This document shows positions 1 through 5,486 of a stretch of 7,184 bases of DNA, one piece after another. This DNA comes from Actinomycetota bacterium. GTDB lineage: Bacteria; Actinomycetota; Thermoleophilia; Solirubrobacterales; Solirubrobacteraceae. The stretch is from the NCBI GenBank assembly GCA_005883905.1, contig VAYD01000040.1, forward strand, positions 1 to 7,184, in the 5' to 3' direction. The notes beneath the pieces were generated by a model. The model made no database searches. It was not told the origin of the DNA and was given only the letters and a program-made list of their open reading frames with translations. The translations under genes and the position numbers were made by a program. The stretch's first letter is position 1; every line of letters starts with the position of its first letter.

Positions 1-1135
1 CCTCGAGGTCCCAATCGACCTCGGGCGGCTCGCCGTGCTCGAAGTCCTGGCCCATCCCGTGCGCGCCGTGCGCCTGGTGGCCTGAGACGTCGCCCGACTG
101 CTCCTGCTTGCCGGCGGTGAGCTCGCCGCTCGTGCCCGCGTAGCCCCAGGTCGAGACCTCGTAGAGCTCGTCGTCGGGCTGCCACCCCGAGAACAGGCCG
201 TCGAGGTCCTCGGTGTCGCGGAACTCCTTGTCGATCAGCGCGCGCGCGTTCGTGTAGTGCTTGACGTACTCGCGGAACTCGCGCCCGTGCTCGATGACGT
301 AGCTGATCAGGCCGCCAAGGAACACGATGTCGGTGCCCGCGCGGATCGGCACGTGCAGGTGGGCCATCGCGCTCGTCCGCGTGAAGCGCGGGTCGACGTG
401 GATGATCTTCGCGCCACGCAGCTTCGCCTCCATCACCCACTGGAAGCCGACGGGGTGCTGCTCGGCCATGTTCGAGCCCATGATCAGGATGCAGTCGGAG
501 TTCTGCAGGTCCTGCTGGAACGTGGTGGCGCCGCCGCGCCCGAACGAGGTCCCCAGACCGGGGACGGTCGAGGAGTGTCATATGCGGGCCTGGTTCTCGA
601 TCGAGATGGCGCCCATCGCGGTGAACGACTTCTTCAGGAGGTAGTTCTCCTCGCTGTCCAGCGTCGCACCGCCGAGCACGCCGAAGCCGAGCGTGCGGTT
701 GAGCGTCTCGCCCTTGTCGTTGGTGGCCTCCCACGTCTCATCGCGGGTCTTGACGACGCGGTCGGCGATCATGTCCATCGCGGTCTCGAGGTCGAGCTCC
801 TCCCACTGCGTGCCGTGGGGGCGGCGGTACTTGACCTTGGTCTCTCTGAGCGGGGACCTGACGTAGCCGAGTGACCCGGCGCCCTTCGGGCACAGCCGGC
901 CGCGGCTGATCGGCGAGTCCGGATCGCCCTCGATCTGGACGACCTTCTCGTCCTTGACGTAGACCCGCTGCCCGCACCCCACCGCGCAATAGGGACAGAC
1001 CGACTTCACGACCTTGTCCGCCTCGAGCGTCCGCGGCTCGAGCGTCTCGGACCGGCGCGACTGCGCCGCCGCTCCGAGCCCGAGCGGGTCCTTCAGCTGC
1101 CGGACGAGGGGCGGAATGAGCGAGCGCCTGGCCAA
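1..1135 (-). CDS. fdhA: Formate dehydrogenase alpha subunit, selenocysteine-containing, partial (C-terminal part beyond left edge)
   Basis: Molybdopterin (bis-MGD) oxidoreductase that oxidises formate to CO2. Counting from a TTG at 1135, the N-terminal 4Fe-4S motif is C47-x2-C50-x3-C54 with C82 (CPYCAVGC ... LCPKG), and K84 lies next to the cluster. Residue 186 is an in-frame TGA (580-578) in the context NQARI-U-HSSTVPG, the place of the catalytic Sec-His pair in E. coli FdhF/FdnG. The frame stays open from there to position 1 with typical FdnG-like blocks: FGRGG, MAEQHPVGFQWVMEAK, HVDPRFTRT, IRAGTDIVFLGG. About 378 residues are visible of a family usually near 1,000. No twin-arginine signal or hydrophobic N-terminus is seen, so a cytoplasmic enzyme is inferred. 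The start is uncertain: TTG 1135 gives the usual short N-terminus before VRQLKDPLG, and ATG 1171 would add 12 residues; neither has a clear ribosome binding site. A histidine-rich stretch (H353, H356, H359, H367) lies near the left edge. SelA/B/C/D genes are not in the window. Confidence 0.93.
541..580 (-). promoter_or_regulatory. Bacterial SECIS element with selenocysteine UGA codon
   Basis: On the minus strand the UGA is 580-578. Eighteen nucleotides later comes the loop GGUCU (559-555), closed by a perfect 6-bp stem GUCCCC (565-560) / GGGGAC (554-549). As I recall the E. coli fdhF element, its apical loop also begins 18 nt after the UGA and carries the SelB-contacting G23 and U24. Both bases fall at the same numbering here, and a U also sits at position 17. 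In E. coli U17 is bulged; here it can pair with A31. The hairpin would recruit SelB with Sec-tRNA so that the UGA is read as selenocysteine. The region is also coding (HSSTVPGLGTSFG). Confidence 0.88.
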
Positions 1136-1144
1136 CCTGGTCGG

Positions 1145-1169
1145 ACAGTACCCCCGAGGCGTACGCCTC
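1145..1169 (-). promoter_or_regulatory. Candidate fdhA promoter region with 14-bp palindrome
   Basis: A perfect 14-bp palindrome, GAGGCGTACGCCTC, occupies 1156-1169. On the minus strand it is followed by TACTGT (1150-1145), which fits the loose actinobacterial -10 pattern TAnnnT. A transcript would start near 1138, just before the TTG at 1135. No convincing -35 hexamer is visible. The palindrome would sit in the spacer, as operators of some regulators do. If fdhA instead starts at ATG 1171, the palindrome is coding and this call falls. Speculative. Confidence 0.25.
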
Positions 1170-1202
1170 ATCCGCGCCGTTCGAAATCTGACGAGGCTCG
1201 CT

Positions 1203-1238
1203 CTGACCCGTCCGACATGCGAACTAGTGTTCGTATAG
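1203..1238 (+). promoter_or_regulatory. Candidate leaderless promoter of the PD-(D/E)XK ORF
   Basis: CTGACC (1203-1208, 4 of 6 to TTGACA), a 16-bp spacer and TAGTGT (1225-1230, TAnnnT) place the transcript start at about 1237-1238, on the GTG start codon. No ribosome binding site precedes that codon, which agrees with a leaderless message. The -10 lies inside the SOS-like box. An alternative -10, TATAGT (1234-1239), overlaps the GTG and would start too far downstream for this ORF. Confidence 0.35.
1220..1233. promoter_or_regulatory. LexA (SOS) box-like operator
   Basis: CGAAC-TAGT-GTTCG has perfect 5-bp inverted arms around a 4-bp spacer. This is the GAAC-N4-GTTC form recognised by LexA in Bacillus and Actinobacteria. 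It lies between the divergent fdhA and PD-(D/E)XK ORFs, directly before the latter's likely start, and overlaps its candidate -10 element, where LexA would block RNA polymerase. The link to LexA is inferred from the motif alone; lexA is not in the window. Confidence 0.55.
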
Positions 1239-1651
1239 TGAACGGACTCACACCCACGGAGAAGGGCGCCATCGCCGAGGCCGAGATCACGGCAGCGGCG
1301 GCCGCCGTCGGCATCGTCGTTGCACGGCCGCTCGTCGAGGGCCGGCGGTACGACCTCATCTTCGACACAGGGCCTGACCTGCTTCGCGTGCAGTGCAAAT
1401 GGGGTCGCGCGGCCAACGACGTCATCCCGGTGCGGACGGCGACGTCGCGGCACACGCCTCATCGACCTGGTCGCCGGAAATCGCACATCTATCTCCGGCT
1501 TGCTCCGGCCCGGAACAACCAGAAGATGGGCGTTACAATGGCCGACGATTACCGGCTTGGGGCTGTAGCTCAGCTGGGAGAGCGTCTGGCTGGCAGCCAG
1601 AAGGTCAGGGGTTCGAGCCCCCTCAGCTCCACTGGTCCGAAGGCCGCCTGA
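1238..1651 (+). CDS. PD-(D/E)XK nuclease-family ORF (group I intron endonuclease type), shortened, C-terminus read from tRNA-Ala
   Basis: The N-terminus LTPTEKGAIAEAEI, then VEGRRYDLIFDTG and LLRVQCKWG, matches the small PD-(D/E)XK family called group I intron endonucleases. With GTG 1238 as codon 1, the likely catalytic residues are E14 or E16, D39 and the Q52-C-K54 motif, so the core is present. After TSRHTP (about residue 73) the usual middle of about 40 residues appears to be missing. The ORF rejoins at KSHIYLRLAPARNNQ, with a trace of the lost part (LIDLVAG) readable in another frame near 1461-1482. Residues 108-131 are the tRNA gene translated, and the stop falls in the terminator hairpin. 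The GTG gives VNGLTPTEKG, close to the usual start of the family; ATG 1217 is the alternative. Without an intron here, a homing role is unsupported. It may be a decaying gene or a small active nuclease. Function unproven. Confidence 0.6.
   Translation: MNGLTPTEKGAIAEAEITAAAAAVGIVVARPLVEGRRYDLIFDTGPDLLRVQCKWGRAANDVIPVRTATSRHTPHRPGRRKSHIYLRLAPARNNQKMGVTMADDYRLGAVAQLGERLAGSQKVRGSSPLSSTGPKAA
1534..1539 (+). promoter_or_regulatory. Candidate -10 box of tRNA-Ala
   Basis: TACAAT matches the TATAAT consensus at five of six bases and ends 19 nt before the mature tRNA 5' end, leaving a short leader to be removed by RNase P. It lies inside the upstream ORF. No good -35 is seen at the expected distance. 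Confidence 0.4.
1559..1631 (+). tRNA. tRNA-Ala (anticodon GGC)
   Basis: The cloverleaf folds fully. The acceptor GGGGCTG (1559-1565) pairs with CAGCTCC (1624-1630) and includes the G3:U70 wobble that marks alanine tRNAs. The D stem is GCTC/GAGC (1568-1571, 1580-1583). The anticodon stem is TCTGG/CCAGA with loop CTGGCAG and anticodon GGC at 1592-1594. The T stem is AGGGG/CCCCT (1607-1611, 1619-1623) with loop TTCGAGC. The discriminator is A1631. CCA is not encoded. It reads GCC, and by wobble GCU, codons. The whole gene lies inside the end of the PD-(D/E)XK ORF. Confidence 0.97.
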
Positions 1652-1666
1652 GAAGGCGGCCTTCGG
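1637..1666. terminator. Bidirectional hairpin terminator between tRNA-Ala and yihY-like gene
   Basis: CCGAAGGCCGCC (1637-1648) and GGCGGCCTTCGG (1655-1666) form a perfect 12-bp stem around a TGAGAA loop. It begins 5 nt after the tRNA and ends 4 nt before the stop codon of the convergent membrane-protein gene, so it can end transcription from both sides. There is no T tract on either strand, which is common for GC-rich actinobacterial terminators. Confidence 0.75.
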
Positions 1667-1670
1667 CGTC

Positions 1671-2558
1671 TCAGCCCCGGCGTGCCGGGAGCTCGAGCGT
1701 CTCGTGGTGCGCAACCCCGGCTTCGAGCTCCTTCTGGCGCTGGATCGCCGCGTTCAGCTCGGCGCCGAAGAGCAGCGCGACGTTCGTGAGCCAGAGCCAG
1801 GCGACCAGGACGATCGCGCCCGCGAAGGCGCCGTACAGGGCACCCACGTCCGCGACCTGCGAGATGTACGTGGAGAACAGGAACGACGCGATCAGCCAGA
1901 GCGTCACCGCCACGACGGCTCCCGGCAGGGCGAACCGGAACGAGCGGTGCGTGACGTCGGGAGTGACGTAGTAGACGAACGCGAAGCCGAGCATTGCGAC
2001 GCCGACGCCAAGCGGCCAGCGGACCAGGCTCCAGATCTTCGCCCCGTCACCGCCGATGCCGATGAAGCCCAGCAGGTCGTCCGCGAAGCGGCCGCCGACG
2101 AAGATCAGCACGAGCGTCGCCAGCACGAGCAGCATCAACACGATCGACGAGGCGACGTCGATCGCCTTGCGCGTCAGGAACCGGCGGCCTTGCTTGACGT
2201 CGAAGATGACGTTCATCGCGCGCCGCGCGGCCTCGAGGACCCCGGTCGTGCCGTAGAACGCCAGGAGGACCGAGATGATCAGCGTCGTCGCGGCCGTGCC
2301 CTTGTGCTGCAGCGCCGTGCGCAGGGAGCTGTCCAGCGGCGCGACGGCCGAGTCCGGCGCGACCTTCTTGAGGTAGCCGATGATCGCGTCGTAGGTCGCC
2401 GGGTACTCGCCGATCAGGCCGAGCAGCGAGATCGCCAGCAGCGCTGCCGGGAACAGCGACATCAGCGCGTAGTAGGTCAGCGCCGCCGCGTGCTGCGTCA
2501 TCTGGTCGTCGTAGAACGCGACCGCTGTGCGTTTCAGGATCGCGAAGATGCGGCGCAC
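1671..2558 (-). CDS. YihY/BrkB family integral membrane protein
   Basis: A protein of 295 residues with the family opening FYDDQMTQHAAALTYYALMSLFPAALLAISLLGL and about six membrane segments at roughly residues 24-50, 87-110, 133-156, 177-200, 207-231 and 240-265. The conserved late block is GALYGAFAGAIVLVAWLWLTNVALLFGAELNAA. Length is normal for the family. The protein sits in the cell membrane; the biochemical role of the family is not settled, and older names (ribonuclease BN, virulence factor BrkB) are unreliable. The start is a GTG with a weak AGG five bases upstream. It follows the desaturase stop by 12 nt, so it is probably the last gene of that transcript, ending at the hairpin 1637-1666. 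A membrane-lipid or envelope link with the desaturase is only suggested by this position. Confidence 0.88.
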   Translation of the reverse strand: MRRIFAILKRTAVAFYDDQMTQHAAALTYYALMSLFPAALLAISLLGLIGEYPATYDAIIGYLKKVAPDSAVAPLDSSLRTALQHKGTAATTLIISVLLAFYGTTGVLEAARRAMNVIFDVKQGRRFLTRKAIDVASSIVLMLLVLATLVLIFVGGRFADDLLGFIGIGGDGAKIWSLVRWPLGVGVAMLGFAFVYYVTPDVTHRSFRFALPGAVVAVTLWLIASFLFSTYISQVADVGALYGAFAGAIVLVAWLWLTNVALLFGAELNAAIQRQKELEAGVAHHETLELPARRG

Positions 2559-2570
2559 GAGCGCCTGAGG

Positions 2571-3926
2571 CTATTCCTCCTCAGGCATCGAGACGCGCAC
2601 GCCTTCGGTCGGCTGCTCGGGGCCGGCGCCGTCCTCGCCCGGCCGCGAGAAGCGCTCGTCGCGACCGGAACGCAGGGCTGCGTCGTCGAACTCCGGCCCG
2701 TGGTACGGCCCGGGCTTGGGCCGCGGCGCCCCGCCGGGGAACGCCAGCCGCAGGATGGTGCGCTGCACGCCGCCGAGCTGCTTGCTGAGCGGACCCGTGT
2801 TGTAGGGCAGCCCATAGCGCGCGCAGATGTCCTTGACGCGCGGCGCGATCTCCGCGTAGCGCGTGCTCGGCATGTCGGGGTAGAGGTGATGCTCGACCTG
2901 GTAGCCGAGATTGCCGCTGATGACGTGGAACAGGGGACGCCCGTCGATGTTCGCCGCGCCGAGCAGCTGCCGGACGTAGAACCCGCCGCGCGACTCGTCG
3001 AAGACCTCCTCCTGGCTGAACGTGTACGTCTGGTCCGGGAAGTGGCCGCAGAAGATGATCGCGTAGGCCCAGATGTTGCGGATGATGTTCGCCGTGAAGT
3101 TCGCCTTCATGGTGGCCATGTACGACTCGCGCGCCACATCGACCAGCGACTGCCTCGCCGGCGGGCGCACCCGCTCGTACAGCCGGCGCCGCCGCGACCG
3201 CGACCGGCCGCGCAGCGCGCGCACGCCGGCCGTGGCGCCGGTGTTCAGCGCCGCCGTCAGCGCCGGGAACGTCAGGTAGTCCTTCGCGATCTGCAGCCGC
3301 GCCTTGTGCGCGATGCCCTTGAGCTCGCGCGAGATCGCGTCCTTGGACTTCTCGCCCTTGCGGATCGCGTCGAAGTCGAGGTCGTGCAGCGCCACGCCCC
3401 ACTCGAAGAACGCCGCCAGCAGCAGGTTGTAGAACGGCTGCAGCAGGTAGACCGGGTGCCACTTCTGGTGCGGGTCGATCCGCATGATCTCGTAGCCGAG
3501 ATCACGGTCCTTGCCGCGGATGTTCGTGTAGGTGTGGTGGATGTAGTTGTGGCTGTGCTTCCACGCCTCGGCCGTCGACGCGGTGTCCCAGTCCCACGTG
3601 GCGGAGTTGATCTGGGGATCGTTCATCCAGTCCCACTGGCCGTGCATGACGTTGTGGCCGATCTCCATGTTCTCGAGGATCTTGGCCAGCGCGAGCATCG
3701 AGGTCCCGGCGAACCATGCCGCCCGGTTGCGTGAGCCGAACAGCATGATCCGGCCGCTCACCACCAGCCGGCGATGCATCTCGATCATGCTCACGATGTA
3801 GCGGCGGTCGCGATCGCCGAGCTCGGCGAAGACCTCGTCGTGGATCGCGTCGAACTCCTTGCCGAGCTGCTCGATCTGCTCGTCGCTGAGATTCGACATG
3901 GGGCTGGAGATCATGGTGTCGGCCAT
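2571..3926 (-). CDS. Membrane fatty-acid (acyl-CoA) desaturase, DesA3-like
   Basis: A di-iron desaturase of 451 residues that introduces a double bond into acyl chains at the membrane. Three histidine boxes are present: H91-x3-H95 in EIGHNVMHGQWDWMND, H126-x3-H130-H131 in HSHNYIHHTYTN, and Q343-x2-H346-H347 in NLGYQVEHHLYPDMPS. The sequence around them closely resembles mycobacterial DesA3 (stearoyl-CoA delta-9 desaturase). The matching reductase lies directly upstream, as in the desA3-Rv3230c pair, and is the likely electron donor. The ATG at 3926 was chosen because AAGGA sits eight bases before it; ATG at 3899 (MSNLSDEQ) is a weaker alternative. Between FPALTAALN and MKANFTANIIRN lies an arginine-rich segment (GRSRSRRRRLYERVRPPARQ region) that looks longer than in DesA3; codon use stays normal there. 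The C-terminus is a low-complexity tail rich in Gly, Pro and Glu. Bond position and substrate cannot be read from sequence. Confidence 0.92.
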   Translation of the reverse strand: MADTMISSPMSNLSDEQIEQLGKEFDAIHDEVFAELGDRDRRYIVSMIEMHRRLVVSGRIMLFGSRNRAAWFAGTSMLALAKILENMEIGHNVMHGQWDWMNDPQINSATWDWDTASTAEAWKHSHNYIHHTYTNIRGKDRDLGYEIMRIDPHQKWHPVYLLQPFYNLLLAAFFEWGVALHDLDFDAIRKGEKSKDAISRELKGIAHKARLQIAKDYLTFPALTAALNTGATAGVRALRGRSRSRRRRLYERVRPPARQSLVDVARESYMATMKANFTANIIRNIWAYAIIFCGHFPDQTYTFSQEEVFDESRGGFYVRQLLGAANIDGRPLFHVISGNLGYQVEHHLYPDMPSTRYAEIAPRVKDICARYGLPYNTGPLSKQLGGVQRTILRLAFPGGAPRPKPGPYHGPEFDDAALRSGRDERFSRPGEDGAGPEQPTEGVRVSMPEEE

Positions 3927-3934
3927 GGGCTGGT

Positions 3935-3940
3935 TCCTTC
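3935..3940 (-). promoter_or_regulatory. Ribosome binding site of the desaturase
   Basis: GAAGGA on the minus strand (3940-3935) lies eight bases before the ATG at 3926. It fixes the desaturase start and falls in the 23-nt gap after the reductase stop codon. Confidence 0.7.
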
Positions 3941-3949
3941 GGTCGGTGG

Positions 3950-5050
3950 TCAGAGGGCGATCTCGACGTCGCCCTCGGGCGCGTTGATGCAGGTGCGGAT
4001 GACTTCGCCGGGCGAACCCGAGACCTCGCCGGTGCGCAGGTCGCGGACCTTCCCGGAGCAGAGCTTCCCGACGCACGTGTGGCAGATGCCCATGCGGCAG
4101 CCGAACGGGAGCGTCCCGCCGGCCTCCTCGCCCGCGACGAGGATCGGCTGCGAGCCGTCGCTGCGCGCGTCGAGGTCGCTCTTGGTGAACCGGATCGCGC
4201 CGCCCTCGCCCTGCTCGGCGTCGCTCTTGCCGATGATCGGCTGGAAGCGCTCCATGTGCAGGCGGCCGCGATCGCCGCGCTCGCACCAGTGCTCCTCCAT
4301 GGTGTCGAGCATCGCGGCGGGGCCGCACACGAACGCCTCGCGGTCGGCCCAGTCGGGACACAGCTCCTCGAAGTGATCGGGTGTCAGCCGCCCGGCAGAG
4401 CCGGTCAGCTGCAGGTGCAGGCGATAGCCGTCGTGGCGCTCGTCGAGCGCGCGCAGCTGGTCGCCGAAGATCGCGTCGTCCGCCGTGCGCGCGGAGTGCA
4501 GGTGCACGACGTCGCCGAGGTGCTCGCAGCTCTCGAGGTGGCGCAGCATGCTCATCACCGGCGTGATGCCGCTGCCGGCGGTGATGAACAACAGCTGCTC
4601 GGGCAGCGGGCTCGGGAGCTTGAAGGCCCCCTCCACCCCGCCGAGCCGGACGATCGCGCCCGGCTTGGCGTGCCGCACGAAGTACGGCGAGACGACGCCT
4701 TCCTCGAGGAGCTTGGGCGTGATGCTGATGCAGCCGTCGGGCCGCTCGGGATCCGACGTGAGCGAGTACGCGCGCCAGTGGTGCACGCCGTTGATCACCA
4801 CTCCGACGCGCAGGTACTGGCCGGGCTCGTGCCCCGGCCACTGCCAGCCCGGCTTGATGAAGATCGTGACCGCATCCCGGGTCTCGCGCTCGACGCGCTC
4901 GATGCGGCCGCGCAGCTCCTGCGTCGTCCACAGCGGGTTGATGAGCTCGAGGTAGTCGTCGGGCAGCAGCGGCGTGAACAGCGCACGCATCGCCTTCAGC
5001 GCTCGGCGCTGCAGGACCGGGACCTGAGGGACAGCTCCCCGCTCCGCCAT
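3950..5050 (-). CDS. Ferredoxin reductase-type FAD/NAD(P)H oxidoreductase with C-terminal 2Fe-2S domain (desaturase electron donor)
   Basis: A protein of 366 residues passing electrons from NAD(P)H through FAD to a plant-type 2Fe-2S cluster. The FAD domain carries R93-A-Y95-S96 (HWRAYSLTS) after PGQYLRVGV. The nucleotide domain carries TAGSGITPVMSMLR (157-170) and VCGPAAML (241-248). The C-terminal ferredoxin domain has C318-x4-C323-x2-C326 and C354 in PFGCRMGICHTC ... RTCINAP. The whole layout, including the N-terminal TPLLPDDYLELINPLW, matches Rv3230c, the partner of DesA3 in mycobacteria. The gene lies 23 nt ahead of the desaturase, which supports that job. The ATG at 5050 has no strong ribosome binding site; ATG at 4990 (MRALFTPLL) is possible. 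The 61-nt gap to rsfS holds a weak hairpin. Confidence 0.93.
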   Translation of the reverse strand: MAERGAVPQVPVLQRRALKAMRALFTPLLPDDYLELINPLWTTQELRGRIERVERETRDAVTIFIKPGWQWPGHEPGQYLRVGVVINGVHHWRAYSLTSDPERPDGCISITPKLLEEGVVSPYFVRHAKPGAIVRLGGVEGAFKLPSPLPEQLLFITAGSGITPVMSMLRHLESCEHLGDVVHLHSARTADDAIFGDQLRALDERHDGYRLHLQLTGSAGRLTPDHFEELCPDWADREAFVCGPAAMLDTMEEHWCERGDRGRLHMERFQPIIGKSDAEQGEGGAIRFTKSDLDARSDGSQPILVAGEEAGGTLPFGCRMGICHTCVGKLCSGKVRDLRTGEVSGSPGEVIRTCINAPEGDVEIAL

Positions 5051-5071
5051 GCTTCGATGACGCGTACCCCG

Positions 5072-5095
5072 AACGGCGCTCCGCCACGCACCGTT
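5072..5095 (-). other. Small hairpin between rsfS and the reductase gene
   Basis: On the minus strand AACGGTGC and GCGCCGTT form an 8-bp stem with one U-G pair and an 8-nt loop. It lies in the 61-nt gap between the rsfS stop and the reductase start. It has no T tract. It might weaken read-through, mark a processing site, or mean nothing. Confidence 0.3.
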
Positions 5096-5111
5096 GGTGT
5101 CTGCACCGGGT

Positions 5112-5486
5112 CTAGCCGGCTGCGGCGGACGGACCTTCGTCGAGGTCCAGCTCGAGCCGCGGCACGTCGCCCCACAGCTGCTCGAGGCGGTAGTAGTCGC
5201 GCGTGTCGGGCGTGAACACGTGCACGACGCAGTCGAGGTAGTCCATGAGGATCCAGCGAGCTTCGCTGAGCCCCTCCACGCGGCGCGGGAGCGTGTCGTG
5301 CTCCTTCTTCATCCCTTGGTGGATGCCGTCGTGGATCGCCTTGGTCTGGCGGTCGCTGCCGCCCGAGCAGATCAGGAAGAAGTCCGTGTAGCCGGCGATC
5401 CCGCGCAGATCGAGCGCGACGATGTCGATCGCCTTCTTGTCGGCCGCCAGCGCGGCGACTGCCTGCGTCAGCTCGTCGGGACTCAT
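5112..5486 (-). CDS. rsfS: Ribosomal silencing factor RsfS
   Basis: A protein of 124 residues of the RsfS/YbeB/Iojap family. The core shows KKAIDIVALDLRGIAGYTDFFLICSGGSDRQTKAI (about 17-51), then WILMDYLDCVVHVFTPDTRDYYRLEQLWGD. Family members bind ribosomal protein uL14 on the large subunit and block subunit joining, lowering translation under poor nutrition. The ATG at 5486 overlaps the nadD stop (ATGA, 5483-5486), and AAGG lies seven bases before the ATG, so translation is likely coupled. The order nadD-rsfS is widespread in bacteria. The last dozen residues (LDLDEGPSAAAG) are a variable tail. Confidence 0.96.
   Translation of the reverse strand: MSPDELTQAVAALAADKKAIDIVALDLRGIAGYTDFFLICSGGSDRQTKAIHDGIHQGMKKEHDTLPRRVEGLSEARWILMDYLDCVVHVFTPDTRDYYRLEQLWGDVPRLELDLDEGPSAAAG

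Noticed and set aside
578..580. TGA read as a true stop, making fdhA a pseudogene or ending it there
   Set aside because: The frame continues without stops and with full family similarity, the codon is at the Sec position, and a SECIS hairpin follows.
1559..1631. tRNA as attachment site of an integrated element
   Set aside because: No second copy of the tRNA 3' end, no integrase and no change in base composition is seen on either side within the window.
1172..1714. Minus-strand reading frame continuing upstream of fdhA across the tRNA (EGARTPDLLAASQTLSQLSYSP and following)
   Set aside because: This is the antisense translation of tRNA-Ala and its terminator, a well-known spurious protein pattern. 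The real fdhA N-terminus starts near 1135-1171.
1704..3734. Long plus-strand open frame of 676 codons opposite the desaturase and YihY-like genes
   Set aside because: A long antisense frame produced by high GC content; composition is dominated by R, D, E, V and A and no domain is recognisable. The minus-strand genes explain the region.
3927..5087. Desaturase frame open upstream to 5087, suggesting a reductase-desaturase fusion
   Set aside because: The upstream part is an out-of-frame shadow of the reductase (arginine- and alanine-rich, no family motif). The reductase has its own frame and stop at 3950, and the desaturase has an ATG with a ribosome binding site at 3926.
4079..5215. Plus-strand open frame of 378 codons opposite the reductase
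   Set aside because: Antisense shadow of the reductase gene with low-complexity composition; no motif and no promoter.
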